Source of the DNA: Thiotrichaceae bacterium
Lineage (GTDB): Bacteria > Pseudomonadota > Gammaproteobacteria > SZUA-140
Reading direction: 5' to 3'
Length of the DNA stretch: 64,000 nt
Assembly (NCBI GenBank): GCA_002401765.2
Contig: NVTY02000009.1
Coordinates: forward strand, 6,240-70,239
The notes under the pieces were generated by a model. The model saw only the letters and a program-made list of their open reading frames with translations. It had not been told where the DNA came from and made no database searches. Within the stretch, counting starts at the first letter, position 1. The number at the start of each line of letters is the position of its first letter. The translations under genes and the position numbers were made by a program. This document shows positions 17,469-25,947 of the stretch, piece after piece.

Positions 17469-17915
17469 TTACTTAACGTTTGCAAGATACTTAGTCATGC
17501 GATCAGCACCCATCGCCATGCCAGCGGTAAGCTTGTCTGCTGCTGCTTTGGCAGCAGCCAGGTTGGTGGCTTCACCCACCTGAATCACACCGACCATGCC
17601 AAGGAATTTGTGCAGGTCACATTCGTAAAGATAGACGCCTTCTTTATCAACAGTCACGGTGATGTCCTGGCTGACTTCACCTTTCCAGTTTTTCGCACCT
17701 TCTGGGGTGTGACGTGAGATGTTGTTATGGCCAATATCGGTTGAGACAAACTTGATGGTGTCACCTTGATTGACCTTAACAAAGGCGGGTTCGAATACCA
17801 TGATGTTGCCATCTTCACCCGTGTCGAGCATTTTGATTACGTGTTCTGCTGCATTGGCAGAAACAGTGAACATCATCGCACTGGAAAGTGCGAGGCCTGA
17901 AATGATTTTACGCAT
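17469..17915 (-). CDS. Pseudoazurin (type 1 blue copper protein)
   Basis: 148 residues with a Sec signal peptide ending ANA. Type 1 copper ligands are in place: His63 (IGHNN), Cys99, His102 and Met107 (CDLHKFLGM), with the exact C-x2-H-x4-M spacing of pseudoazurin. It is a periplasmic electron carrier, often feeding nitrite or nitrous-oxide reductases. No denitrification gene is in view. It is monocistronic, with a dispersed repeat directly upstream. Confidence 0.92.
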   Translation of the reverse strand: MRKIISGLALSSAMMFTVSANAAEHVIKMLDTGEDGNIMVFEPAFVKVNQGDTIKFVSTDIGHNNISRHTPEGAKNWKGEVSQDITVTVDKEGVYLYECDLHKFLGMVGVIQVGEATNLAAAKAAADKLTAGMAMGADRMTKYLANVK

Positions 17916-17935
17916 GGAACTTCTCCGAGGGGGTT

Positions 17936-18007
17936 AAAAATATGGGGTTAATTTTATCGTTTATTACCCTCTGACGGCAATGCAGTCGATGACGAATATG
18001 GGGTTAA
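17936..18007. repeat. Dispersed repeat, copies 2 and 3
   Basis: 17936-17955 is identical to the 20-mer at 5774-5793. 17995-18007 repeats its 13-base core AATATGGGGTTAA. The two copies lie in the same orientation in the pseudoazurin upstream region. Confidence 0.5.
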
Positions 18008-18016
18008 AGGACAAGA

Positions 18017-18529
18017 TTAGAGCAGATCGATCAATTTCCCACTGGTCTGGCGCAGGCGAAGGCTCAATAATTGTGAAAATTTCCACAGGATTTTAACGCC
18101 CAGGCGAGGATGATCTTCAGTCACTTTGGCAAAGTTCTCTTTAGTAATCAGGATCAATTTGGAGTCAGTGGTCGCTTTGACGGTGGCCGAGTAGGGTAGG
18201 CCATCAATTACCGACATCTCGCCAATGGTTTTACCGGGGCGCACATCGACCAATTTTTTACTTTTTTCGCCATCAGAATCTTTAAGGACGCTGAGTTTTC
18301 CTTCAACCAGTAGGCAGAGGTAGCTCGATTGCTCGCCTTCATTAAAAACGATGGTGCCTATGGGGGCGAGATAGGCCTGGCAATAGTCGGCCAGCGTGCG
18401 TAGTTCCTGGCGCTCAAAATCGGTGAACATATTATTGTTCTCAAGCATTGAGACCACTTCACCTTTGAAGTTCCCGCCAAATCCAATTTGTGTCAGTTGT
18501 GGTGTTGAGCCAGTTGCCATCGTGATCAC
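18017..18529 (-). CDS. Cyclic-nucleotide-binding-domain protein
   Basis: 170 residues, essentially one Crp-type cNMP-binding beta-barrel (IVFNEGEQSSYLCLLVEGKLSVL, then GKTIGEMSVIDGLPYSATVKA) with no helix-turn-helix after it. It is probably a sensory or anchoring module rather than a transcription factor. It starts 17 bases after the transglutaminase gene, so it may be the last gene of that operon. A similar protein is encoded at 24515. Confidence 0.85.
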   Translation of the reverse strand: MITMATGSTPQLTQIGFGGNFKGEVVSMLENNNMFTDFERQELRTLADYCQAYLAPIGTIVFNEGEQSSYLCLLVEGKLSVLKDSDGEKSKKLVDVRPGKTIGEMSVIDGLPYSATVKATTDSKLILITKENFAKVTEDHPRLGVKILWKFSQLLSLRLRQTSGKLIDLL

Positions 18530-18545
18530 CTTGCTGTCGGAGTCA

Positions 18546-20516
18546 TTAAAGTTTTAGTCGCCGCACCTGTTGTTGAAGCTGTTTGATCTGCTGCTGAGTA
18601 TGACGCGGGCGATATCGAAGTGCAATATAGAGATCGTTGATCTGCAATATTTGCGATTCAAGATCAGGGCGTCGCGTAATGATGCGCTGTGCAAAGTCGA
18701 GCGGCCCTTCATGCGGCAGACGCTGGATGCCGATGGTAGAGAGTTTTTGGCAGAAGCGCTGATAGATCAACGAAACGGCATCCTGTTTTTGTCTGTTGCG
18801 ATGCATGGATAGTAGCAACAAGGCCGTTAGGGCGCTGATCACCGCGATCACCATTGCTATTGCCATCTGTTTAATCGACGCGATACCGACTAGTGAGAGC
18901 AGTTGAGATTGCTTAAGTGAATCATAGCCGATGACCCACTGGTTCCAGCTATTATTCAGACTGTCCCAGCCGTAACGCAGTTTTAACCAGTGACTAGTCA
19001 AGAAACGGTTATTAAACTGTAATGTAGACTGGCGGTTAAAGAGTTCCGAAAATGCACTTTCGGCACCATCTTCGATACGCTCAGGTGCGACAGCGGCAGT
19101 GGGGTCTATGCGTACCCACCCCCTGTTTTCAAGCCAGACCTCGGTCCATGCATGGGCATCACGTTGGCGCACAATCAGGTAGTTGCCAATGGGGTTGAAG
19201 TCACCGCCCTGATAGCCGGTGATGATGCGAGTGGGGATGCCTGCTGCACGCATTAAGATGGTGAAACTGGCCGCGTAATGCTCGCAGAAGCCTCTCTGTG
19301 TTTCAAACAAAAACTCATCGACAGGGTGATTACCTAACAATGGCGGCTTTAAAGTATAGCTGAAGGGTTGTTGGTTAAAGTATTGTAGCGCGTGATCAAT
19401 GATCGCCTGTGGTGATTGAAGTTGTTGTTGCCACTGCTGGCCGAGTGCGACGGCGCGACGGTTACGATTAGCGGGGAGTTGCAGGGCTCGCTGCATTTCA
19501 CTGCTGCTTAATGGCCCTGTCTGGTATTGGCTGAAAGAGGTCATTTCATAACGCGTGAGTTCTTTTACGGCTTCTGTTGTGACCAGCTGAAAATTGCGGT
19601 TGATGACGGCAATTGAGGGTGCCGTTGCAGGCAGATCCAGCCCGTATAGCCATTTCTGGTTATGTGGTTCAAGTGTCACGGTGTAGTTAACGGGGTTTCC
19701 TGTGACTCGATAGCTGATCTCACGGTCGATATGAGCGCTATCTCCCGTGTGCCAGTTTTTTCCATCGGTTTGCCATAACACTGGGCCACGCCAGTAGCTC
19801 AGGTTATTATCGATTACCTCTTCGTCGAAGGCGACACGAAAGGCGACCTTGTTTGATAGGCTTAGATGGCTAATGCTGCCCATCGACATCTCATCGCTGA
19901 TGCCGGTGGTGCCGCTATGTGCATCATCAGGTAGTGACCAGAGAGGGCCGGGGATGCGTGGAAAAAGAAAAAACAGAATCAACATGACTGGCAGTGCCTG
20001 AGTGAATAGTTTGGCAGTTAGCTTCGCATTGATGCTGATGGTGCTGTTTTTTTGCGTCAGGTTGAGATCGATCAAGGTTGCGGTGAGCATGAAGGCGACC
20101 ACGAACATATACGCTGCCATGGGCAGCGACTGGTTGTCGAGGACAAGCGTGATTGCAAGAAAATAACCCAGCAGTATCGCAATAATGTAATCACGAACCG
20201 AACGCATTTCCAATAACTTCAGGGCTAGCATGCAGGCGAGTAACGCGACGCCTGCTTCACGTCCAAATAATGTGCCGTAATGCAGGTAGACGATAACCAG
20301 TGTAGCGCAGAGCAGCAGGGTGCGAAGAATGCGATGAGGCAGTATGGCCGTTGAATGCCGTTCAATCGAAAATCGCCAGATGCCAAACATCAGGCAGAGT
20401 GCTGAGAGGGTGATTGGCAGGCGTAATATATGTGGTGCAAAGGCAAGCAGCAGTGATGCGAGTAACCACATCGTGGTGTTGCGTGAAATAACAAGATGGG
20501 CGAGGTGCTTTTTCAT
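18546..20516 (-). CDS. TgpA-type transglutaminase-like membrane protein (DUF3488)
   Basis: 656 residues: a multi-helix N-terminus (to about 190), an exported-side transglutaminase core with Cys in RGFCEHYAASF, His in RDAHAWTEVW and Asp in RIDPTAAV, then one helix and a DUF4129-like tail. The family's TgpA is a periplasmic transglutaminase essential in Pseudomonas. MoxR and DUF58 genes directly upstream form the usual cluster. Confidence 0.92.
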   Translation of the reverse strand: MKKHLAHLVISRNTTMWLLASLLLAFAPHILRLPITLSALCLMFGIWRFSIERHSTAILPHRILRTLLLCATLVIVYLHYGTLFGREAGVALLACMLALKLLEMRSVRDYIIAILLGYFLAITLVLDNQSLPMAAYMFVVAFMLTATLIDLNLTQKNSTISINAKLTAKLFTQALPVMLILFFLFPRIPGPLWSLPDDAHSGTTGISDEMSMGSISHLSLSNKVAFRVAFDEEVIDNNLSYWRGPVLWQTDGKNWHTGDSAHIDREISYRVTGNPVNYTVTLEPHNQKWLYGLDLPATAPSIAVINRNFQLVTTEAVKELTRYEMTSFSQYQTGPLSSSEMQRALQLPANRNRRAVALGQQWQQQLQSPQAIIDHALQYFNQQPFSYTLKPPLLGNHPVDEFLFETQRGFCEHYAASFTILMRAAGIPTRIITGYQGGDFNPIGNYLIVRQRDAHAWTEVWLENRGWVRIDPTAAVAPERIEDGAESAFSELFNRQSTLQFNNRFLTSHWLKLRYGWDSLNNSWNQWVIGYDSLKQSQLLSLVGIASIKQMAIAMVIAVISALTALLLLSMHRNRQKQDAVSLIYQRFCQKLSTIGIQRLPHEGPLDFAQRIITRRPDLESQILQINDLYIALRYRPRHTQQQIKQLQQQVRRLKL

Positions 20517-20528
20517 GCGGGCAGCGCG

Positions 20529-21497
20529 TTACCCTGATGGGTACAGCGCGAGTCGTTCAAGGCAGCGGTGTTGGTGGTCATCCCCTAGGCCTGGCGGGAT
20601 AGTGGTTTCAGGCATGTGCAGGCCGTAAGCCTCGCCATTTTGTTCTGCATCGATGATCCAGCGACATAACTGACGGAGGCGTGATTCGGTGTCGAGTGTG
20701 GGTAGTGAATCCCACTCAAACCACCGTTCGCTTGATTCATTATCGCCAAAGCGCTTGGTGTGCAGCTTGTTACTGTGAGCGGCCGCTTTCCAGTTAACAT
20801 GCCGAGGTGAGTCGCCGGGTTGATAGTCGCGGTAGCCGATAAAATCATCGCCGCCACTTTGTGAGCTCTCTTTGCCACTGCCGCCACCGTTACTAATGGG
20901 TGCTAGTGGCTCTGTTGCCGGGAGAGGATAGACTAAACATGACTTAGACAGCGTGACATGACTCCAGGCACGGAGGAACCCGAGCGGAAATACGCTATCG
21001 ATGGTGACTTTTCCCATCGACAGCCAACCCCGTTGAGTGGTGCCACATGTTAGCTTTATCTCCACCATCTCATTGTTATTAATATCGATGGTAGTGGGTG
21101 AGGCCCCTTTGAAGCGGGTGCAGATATTGTAGCGTGGGCGTTTATCTGGGTTTTCAAGTTGTAGATGGAATGTTGCCATCGAGCCGCAAAAAACGGCACT
21201 TGCTTTGCCTGCCGATATGTTAAGTTTTAGTAGATTGCGATAGGTGTGAATAATCGACACCAGGCCAATGCTGGCCAGTAGAAAGGTTAAAACAAAGCCA
21301 AGGCTGTTGTTGTAATTGGTTGCACCGACCAGTAGTAGCATCAATAGCATCGCAAAGAGAATGCCATAGTAAGTTGGCAGAATGTAGATGCGCCGTTGGG
21401 TTAGCATGATTGAGTGGCTGCGTGCATTGCCGCTGCGGCGCTCTACATTGAAGAGACGCGTCGCAATATTTTCAATCAGTGGCGGCAGGTATTTCAT
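20529..21497 (-). CDS. DUF58 domain protein
   Basis: 322 residues with two N-terminal membrane helices and the DUF58 signature GYRDYQPGDSPRHVNWKAAA near residue 215. DUF58 proteins are genetic partners of MoxR ATPases; the fold resembles VWA. It lies 12 bases before the TgpA gene and 24 after the MoxR gene. Confidence 0.9.
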   Translation of the reverse strand: MKYLPPLIENIATRLFNVERRSGNARSHSIMLTQRRIYILPTYYGILFAMLLMLLLVGATNYNNSLGFVLTFLLASIGLVSIIHTYRNLLKLNISAGKASAVFCGSMATFHLQLENPDKRPRYNICTRFKGASPTTIDINNNEMVEIKLTCGTTQRGWLSMGKVTIDSVFPLGFLRAWSHVTLSKSCLVYPLPATEPLAPISNGGGSGKESSQSGGDDFIGYRDYQPGDSPRHVNWKAAAHSNKLHTKRFGDNESSERWFEWDSLPTLDTESRLRQLCRWIIDAEQNGEAYGLHMPETTIPPGLGDDHQHRCLERLALYPSG

Positions 21498-21521
21498 TAG
21501 GGACTGCTTTTGTCGGAGGAG

Positions 21522-22484
21522 TTAATCGAGTGGTACTGTCAGCAGATGCGCCACGATCTCATTAGGCGTTGATGTTGAGAATTCAGCAGCAGGTTGCAGG
21601 CGGTGATTGGTCGTGGCCGGTAAGATCGCTTGAATGTCTTCTGGTAGTAGATGGTCTCGCTGATCGAGTAGCGCCCATGCCTGCGCACAGCGTAGGATCG
21701 CAATGCCTGCTCGTGGTGAAAGGCCGTTGCGATAATAAGGGCTGTGGCGAGAGAAGTTGAGAATCTTTTGTAGATAGTCGATTAACGAGTCTGAGACATG
21801 CACTTGTGGGGCGGCTTGTTGAGTGGCAAGTAGCTGTGTTGGTGACAGGGTAGCGGTGAGCGCTTTTAGAATTTCACGCCGATCTTCTCCTTTCAGCAGT
21901 TCTTTTTCATGGGCCTGATCGGGATACCCTATTTCCAGGCGCATTAAAAAACGGTCGAGCTGGGATTCGGGTAGTTGAAAGGTGCCAATTTGGCTGCTGG
22001 GGTTTTGGGTGGCAATAACAAAGAATGGCGATGGTAGCGGATGAGTTTCGCCTTCGGTGGTGACTTGATATTCCTCCATTGCCTCTAGCAGCGCGCTCTG
22101 TGCCTTGGGGGTGGCGCGGTTAACCTCATCAGCAAGCACCAGTTGAGAAAAAATAGGGCCAGGGTGAAATTTAAAGCAAGCACTATTTTGGTCGTAGACT
22201 GAAACGCCAAGAATATCTGCTGGCAACATATCGCTGGTGAACTGGATGCGTTGGAAATCGAGGCCGAGAACGCGTGCTAATAGGTGAGCGAGGGTGGTTT
22301 TACCAACACCGGGTTGATCTTCAATCAGCAGGTGGCCACGTGCGATTAAACAGGTGAGTGCCAGGCGCAGCGTCTGCTCTTTGCCTAGAATGACCTTGTT
22401 CATCACCACCAGGGTCTGCTTTAGCCGGGCGATGTTTTTGTCTCTGTTTTCAGGCGTCAAAATGCTAGAAGCGATTTGGCTCAT
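21522..22484 (-). CDS. MoxR-family AAA+ ATPase
   Basis: 320 residues with Walker A DQPGVGKTT, Walker B LVLADEVNRA, sensor 1 VIATQNPSSQ and the arginine-finger region LPESQLDRFLMR. MoxR ATPases act as chaperones that mature or activate protein complexes, normally with the DUF58 partner next door. It is the first gene of the four-gene minus-strand operon ending with the cNMP-binding protein. Confidence 0.93.
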   Translation of the reverse strand: MSQIASSILTPENRDKNIARLKQTLVVMNKVILGKEQTLRLALTCLIARGHLLIEDQPGVGKTTLAHLLARVLGLDFQRIQFTSDMLPADILGVSVYDQNSACFKFHPGPIFSQLVLADEVNRATPKAQSALLEAMEEYQVTTEGETHPLPSPFFVIATQNPSSQIGTFQLPESQLDRFLMRLEIGYPDQAHEKELLKGEDRREILKALTATLSPTQLLATQQAAPQVHVSDSLIDYLQKILNFSRHSPYYRNGLSPRAGIAILRCAQAWALLDQRDHLLPEDIQAILPATTNHRLQPAAEFSTSTPNEIVAHLLTVPLD

Positions 22485-22640
22485 CTTTTTCCCATTGAAA
22501 TCGTTGGCTTAACGGCTCGTTACAGGCATTTTTTTGGTAGCTGCCTGTGCCAAAATATTAGCGGCAGAAGAAAGGGATGATTTAACCCATTGCCTCAGTT
22601 AAAGCAGATGAGATAGGCGAGCGATGCGGTTAACGTTCGT

Positions 22641-23459
22641 TTAGTTGAGTTGTAGCGTTACTGCTTGTGGGATCTGGATTTCGACCGCTAGCGGGAGATG
22701 GTCGGAGAGGGTTTCATTGATCACTTCTACGCTGCGAATCTTGACTGATTGAGTGGTCAGGATATGGTCAATATTGCGCACTGGTTTCCAGCTTGGGTAG
22801 GTGTTATGGATTGTCTCTGGGCGAGATAGATTGGTGTCACGCAGTAGCATCGTCATCTCATCGCTGTTGGACTGGCAGTTCATATCTCCCATGACGACTA
22901 CATGCTCAAATTGGTTGACCAGGCCACCGATAAAGTTGAATTGGTAGGTACGCGCACTTTTACTGAGTGCCAGGTGCGCCATTAAGACGATTAATGGGTT
23001 TTCAGGTGTGCCATAGCGGGCTTCCATGACGCCGCGGCCGGGTAGCAAGCCGGGTAATTTATGGGTCACGATTTGGTAGGGTTTGAATTTACTCAGCAGG
23101 CCATTACTGTGTTGTGCAAATTTACCTAGATTGCGGTTAGTTTGTTTATGCCAGTGCGGAAAATCGGCCTTTTTAGCGAGATATTCCACCTGGTTGATGA
23201 AAAAACTGCGCATGCTGCCACCGTCGGCCTCCTGTAGCGCAACAAGGTCGAACTGGCTGATGACATCGGCGATGCGGTCGAGGTTATCGAAAGACCGTGA
23301 GTGAGGCAGCAGGTGTTTCCAGCATTGTGTCACATAGTGATGCATGTGAGTGGATGCCATGCCGACCTGAATGTTGAAGCTGAGTAATTTTATGCAGTGA
23401 TCATCCGCATTTGTCATGGATGTCATATTGGCAGAGGCAAGTGTTGACGTCGGCTTCAT
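22641..23459 (-). CDS. Endonuclease/exonuclease/phosphatase family protein
   Basis: 272 residues with the EEP fold: LLSFNIQVG, ALQEADGG (metal Glu), HLALS, VVMGDMNCQSN and the terminal NETLSDHLPLAVEI (catalytic His). Substrates in this family range from DNA to phospholipids, so the specificity is open. Several N-terminal Mets make the exact start uncertain. No signal peptide is evident. Confidence 0.88.
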   Translation of the reverse strand: MKPTSTLASANMTSMTNADDHCIKLLSFNIQVGMASTHMHHYVTQCWKHLLPHSRSFDNLDRIADVISQFDLVALQEADGGSMRSFFINQVEYLAKKADFPHWHKQTNRNLGKFAQHSNGLLSKFKPYQIVTHKLPGLLPGRGVMEARYGTPENPLIVLMAHLALSKSARTYQFNFIGGLVNQFEHVVVMGDMNCQSNSDEMTMLLRDTNLSRPETIHNTYPSWKPVRNIDHILTTQSVKIRSVEVINETLSDHLPLAVEIQIPQAVTLQLN

Positions 23460-23513
23460 TTATCTAGTATTAAGGTGATTATTAAATCCATTTTATCTCC
23501 CGACGGCGGAGCG

Positions 23514-23556
23514 CAACGTGCCGTACCATTCACTATTTAATAGTAGCGGCACGTTG
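23514..23556. other. 10-bp inverted repeat
   Basis: CAACGTGCCG (23514-23523) and CGGCACGTTG (23547-23556) bracket an inner palindrome ACTATT-T-AATAGT. It lies downstream of dsbA; no T-run, so a structural or repetitive element is more likely than a terminator. Confidence 0.45.
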
Positions 23557-23638
23557 TCAATTCAATAGAGTACAAAATTAATAAGGCGTTAGCGCGCCAA
23601 TCCCCCTTTATTAACAAGGGTTAAAAGGTGAGCAGGGT

Positions 23639-24274
23639 CTAGGAGTCTCCTTCTATTTTGATTAAATGATTAATCGCTTTGATCACCCCCGGAAAGCCCT
23701 GTTTACCCATGCCGGTATCGATGCGGTATTTGCCATTGACAACCACGGTTGGAGTGCCTTGAATGCCATACTTGTGCGCGAATAATTGTGCGCGGCGAAC
23801 CTTGCTGTTCACACTGAAAGAGTGAAAGGTTTTGCGAAAATCATCATTGCTAATGCCGTGCTCAGCAAAGAACGCCATCAGGCTTTTTTCACTGTTCAGG
23901 CGACGTTTTTCATTGTGGATCGCTTCAAAAAAAGGCATATGAATCTCTTCTAGCTTGCCGAGTGCCTGTGCAGTAAAGAAGGCGCGGGCATGAGTTCCCC
24001 AGTTTTCACGCAAGATAACGGGTATACGGATGAATTCAACATTGCCTGGCTGGGTTTTCAGCCAGCGATCAAGGTGTACCTGAAAGCGATGGCAGTGTGG
24101 GCAGCCGTACCAGAACATCTCAATGACTTCAATCTTGCCACTGCTTTTCATTGGCGGTTGCGCCGGTTGTACCAACTGGTAATTGACTCCCGCTGTGATG
24201 GGGCCTGCTGCTTGTGCCGCAGGAGTAAAGGCAATAAACAGAAGTGGGATTAGGCTTGCTAGCATACTTTTCAT
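23639..24274 (-). CDS. dsbA: Thiol:disulfide interchange protein DsbA
   Basis: A periplasmic oxidase that introduces disulfide bonds into exported proteins. 211 residues from ATG 24274 (GAGG eight bases upstream), Sec signal peptide ending AQAA, thioredoxin fold with active site CPHC in MFWYGCPHCHRF and the cis-Pro loop GIQGTPTVVVNGKYRI. It would serve the T2SS substrates and the Cys-containing lipoproteins in this window. Confidence 0.95.
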   Translation of the reverse strand: MKSMLASLIPLLFIAFTPAAQAAGPITAGVNYQLVQPAQPPMKSSGKIEVIEMFWYGCPHCHRFQVHLDRWLKTQPGNVEFIRIPVILRENWGTHARAFFTAQALGKLEEIHMPFFEAIHNEKRRLNSEKSLMAFFAEHGISNDDFRKTFHSFSVNSKVRRAQLFAHKYGIQGTPTVVVNGKYRIDTGMGKQGFPGVIKAINHLIKIEGDS

Positions 24275-24514
24275 CGGTGGTACCTCAATCAATATGGAGA
24301 GTGTATTTGGAATTATATGGTTATTATTGAGAGAGATTGGCTCTCAGCGCTACCAAGACTATTCAAGTTTCGATTTATACGCAATAACCAGGGTGAATTT
24401 ATCGGTCTTTAATGATGAATGCGGTATCATGCGTGATACTGAGACTTTGGCACGATACCGGCGCGAATGGTCTCATAATTTAAATAGAATATAAGATTTT
24501 GTAGGAGATAGTTG

Positions 24515-25006
24515 ATGACAACAAAACCTTTTGATTTGGCTCAGTTCCTCAATCAGCAGCATCTGTGTGAGTCGTTAACGATCAAGGAAGTGCAGACGTT
24601 GCTCGATTACACCGAGTTAGTGGAATATAAAAAGGGTGATGTCATCATTGACATCGGTGAGATCGGTGATGCGATCTATTTTGTCGTTTCAGGTGAAACC
24701 GCGTTGGTGTATGAAGAGCGTGGCAATGAGATGGAAATTGGCCGCATGTCTGAAGGCGAGCTGGTCGGTGAGATGTCCTTTTTTGATCGCCAGCCACGTC
24801 TTTTGCGGATGCGTGTTGCGACCGATAACACCCAGTTGATGAAACTGTCGCGCGTGATGTATGACCGCCTACGCATCGAACACCCTTATCTGGCCGTGGT
24901 TTTCCTCGAGCATGCCATCATCAGTCTTGATCACCTGGTACGCCGTGTGAGCAGCGACGAGATGAGCCTGAGCCGTTACGTCTATGGGCGTGGTGGTAAA
25001 CGCTAA
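24515..25006 (+). CDS. Cyclic-nucleotide-binding-domain protein
   Basis: 163 residues from ATG 24515 (TAGGAG upstream). A Crp-like barrel (GDVIIDIGEIGDAIYFVVSGETALVY shortened to its core here: IGEIGDAIYFVVSG; GELVGEMSFFDRQPRLLRMR) is followed by a helix and no DNA-binding domain. It resembles the protein encoded at 18017. It precedes engB on the same strand by 39 bases. Confidence 0.85.
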   Translation: MTTKPFDLAQFLNQQHLCESLTIKEVQTLLDYTELVEYKKGDVIIDIGEIGDAIYFVVSGETALVYEERGNEMEIGRMSEGELVGEMSFFDRQPRLLRMRVATDNTQLMKLSRVMYDRLRIEHPYLAVVFLEHAIISLDHLVRRVSSDEMSLSRYVYGRGGKR

Positions 25007-25045
25007 TCTTGAGTCATTATTTCTATTGTTTGTGTGAGTTAAACG

Positions 25046-25666
25046 ATGCCTGATCCGAATCACCCCTATCGCCGCGCCACCTTTATGTTGAGTGTGGCGT
25101 CACTTTCTCAGTTGCCGGATGATGAGGGGGCTGAAGTCGCGATTGTAGGGCGCTCCAATGCCGGTAAATCGAGTGCGATCAACACCATTACCGGGATTAA
25201 TGCGCTGGCTCGTACCAGTAAAACGCCGGGGCGCACGCAGCAGATCAATTATTTTGAGATCGCTGATGAGCGTCGCCTGGCGGATTTGCCGGGTTACGGT
25301 TATGCCAAGGTGCCGCTGAGTACCAAGCAGAAATGGATGAAGTTGATCGAGGATTACTTCCAGACTCGCCAGTCCTTGAAAGGGTTGATTATTGTGATGG
25401 ATTCTCGTCGTCCACTGCTGGAGCTGGATTGCCAGCTTTTGCAGTGGTGCTGTGAGGCGAAGATGCCAGTACATCTGTTACTGACCAAGGCGGATAAGCT
25501 GAGCCGTGGTGCGGCGGGCAATATGCTGCAAGAGGTGCGTCGAGATATCGCGAAGAATTTTAATGTTGAGGGTGACCAGGAGATCTCGATGCAGCTTTTT
25601 TCATCATTGAAAAAGAGTGGGATTGATGAGGCGCATGCCTGTCTGGATGGTTGGCTGAATTTGTAA
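25046..25666 (+). CDS. engB: Ribosome-biogenesis GTPase EngB (YihA/YsxC)
   Basis: 206 residues with G1 GRSNAGKSS, G3 DLPGYGYAK, G4 TKADKLSRG and the RTSKTPGRTQQINYF switch, diagnostic of EngB, which assists late 50S assembly. It converges with polA across 281 bases, the same arrangement as in enterics and pseudomonads, where a small RNA gene lies between. Confidence 0.95.
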   Translation: MPDPNHPYRRATFMLSVASLSQLPDDEGAEVAIVGRSNAGKSSAINTITGINALARTSKTPGRTQQINYFEIADERRLADLPGYGYAKVPLSTKQKWMKLIEDYFQTRQSLKGLIIVMDSRRPLLELDCQLLQWCCEAKMPVHLLLTKADKLSRGAAGNMLQEVRRDIAKNFNVEGDQEISMQLFSSLKKSGIDEAHACLDGWLNL

Positions 25667-25712
25667 CTGTTCAGACTTCAGGCGTGAGTTGAATAGTTAG
25701 CAGAATTTGAGA

Positions 25713-25865
25713 TAAAAAAATCCCCGGTTATTTTAGAGAGAGGGAGGGAATAACCGGGGGTTAAAACTCATACTCAGCTTGGGGTGGCTAAGTAAGAGGG
25801 GCCACTCAGGGAGGCTGAGTGGTGGTGTCCAAAGACACACTTGTAAGGTAAGACGGCGGATGTTT
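25713..25865 (-). ncRNA. Candidate small RNA at the Spot 42/ErsA position
   Basis: On the polA strand, between polA and engB, lie three stem-loops: GTGTC/GACAC (25825-25838), CCACTCA/TGAGTGG (25802-25822) and an 11-bp stem CCCCGGTTATT/AATAACCGGGG (25722-25759) followed by seven T residues (to 25714), a good rho-independent end. The loops of the second and third stems contain CCTCCC, complementary to Shine-Dalgarno sequences. The 5' end is unknown. Position and strand match Spot 42 and ErsA, but primary sequence similarity to Spot 42 is not evident. Confidence 0.5.
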
Positions 25866-25897
25866 GGAAAAGTTCAGCTTTTTTTGATCTTTTTTCG

Positions 25898-25920
25898 AAA
25901 AATCGTTAAAAACGATCTTT
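25898..25920 (-). terminator. polA terminator, possibly bidirectional
   Basis: ATCGTT (25902-25907) pairs with AACGAT (25911-25916). Runs of T follow on both strands. It lies 32 bases after the polA stop and separates polA from the small RNA candidate. Confidence 0.65.
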
Positions 25921-25947
25921 TTTCTTTAAAATTGCACCAATTTCATC

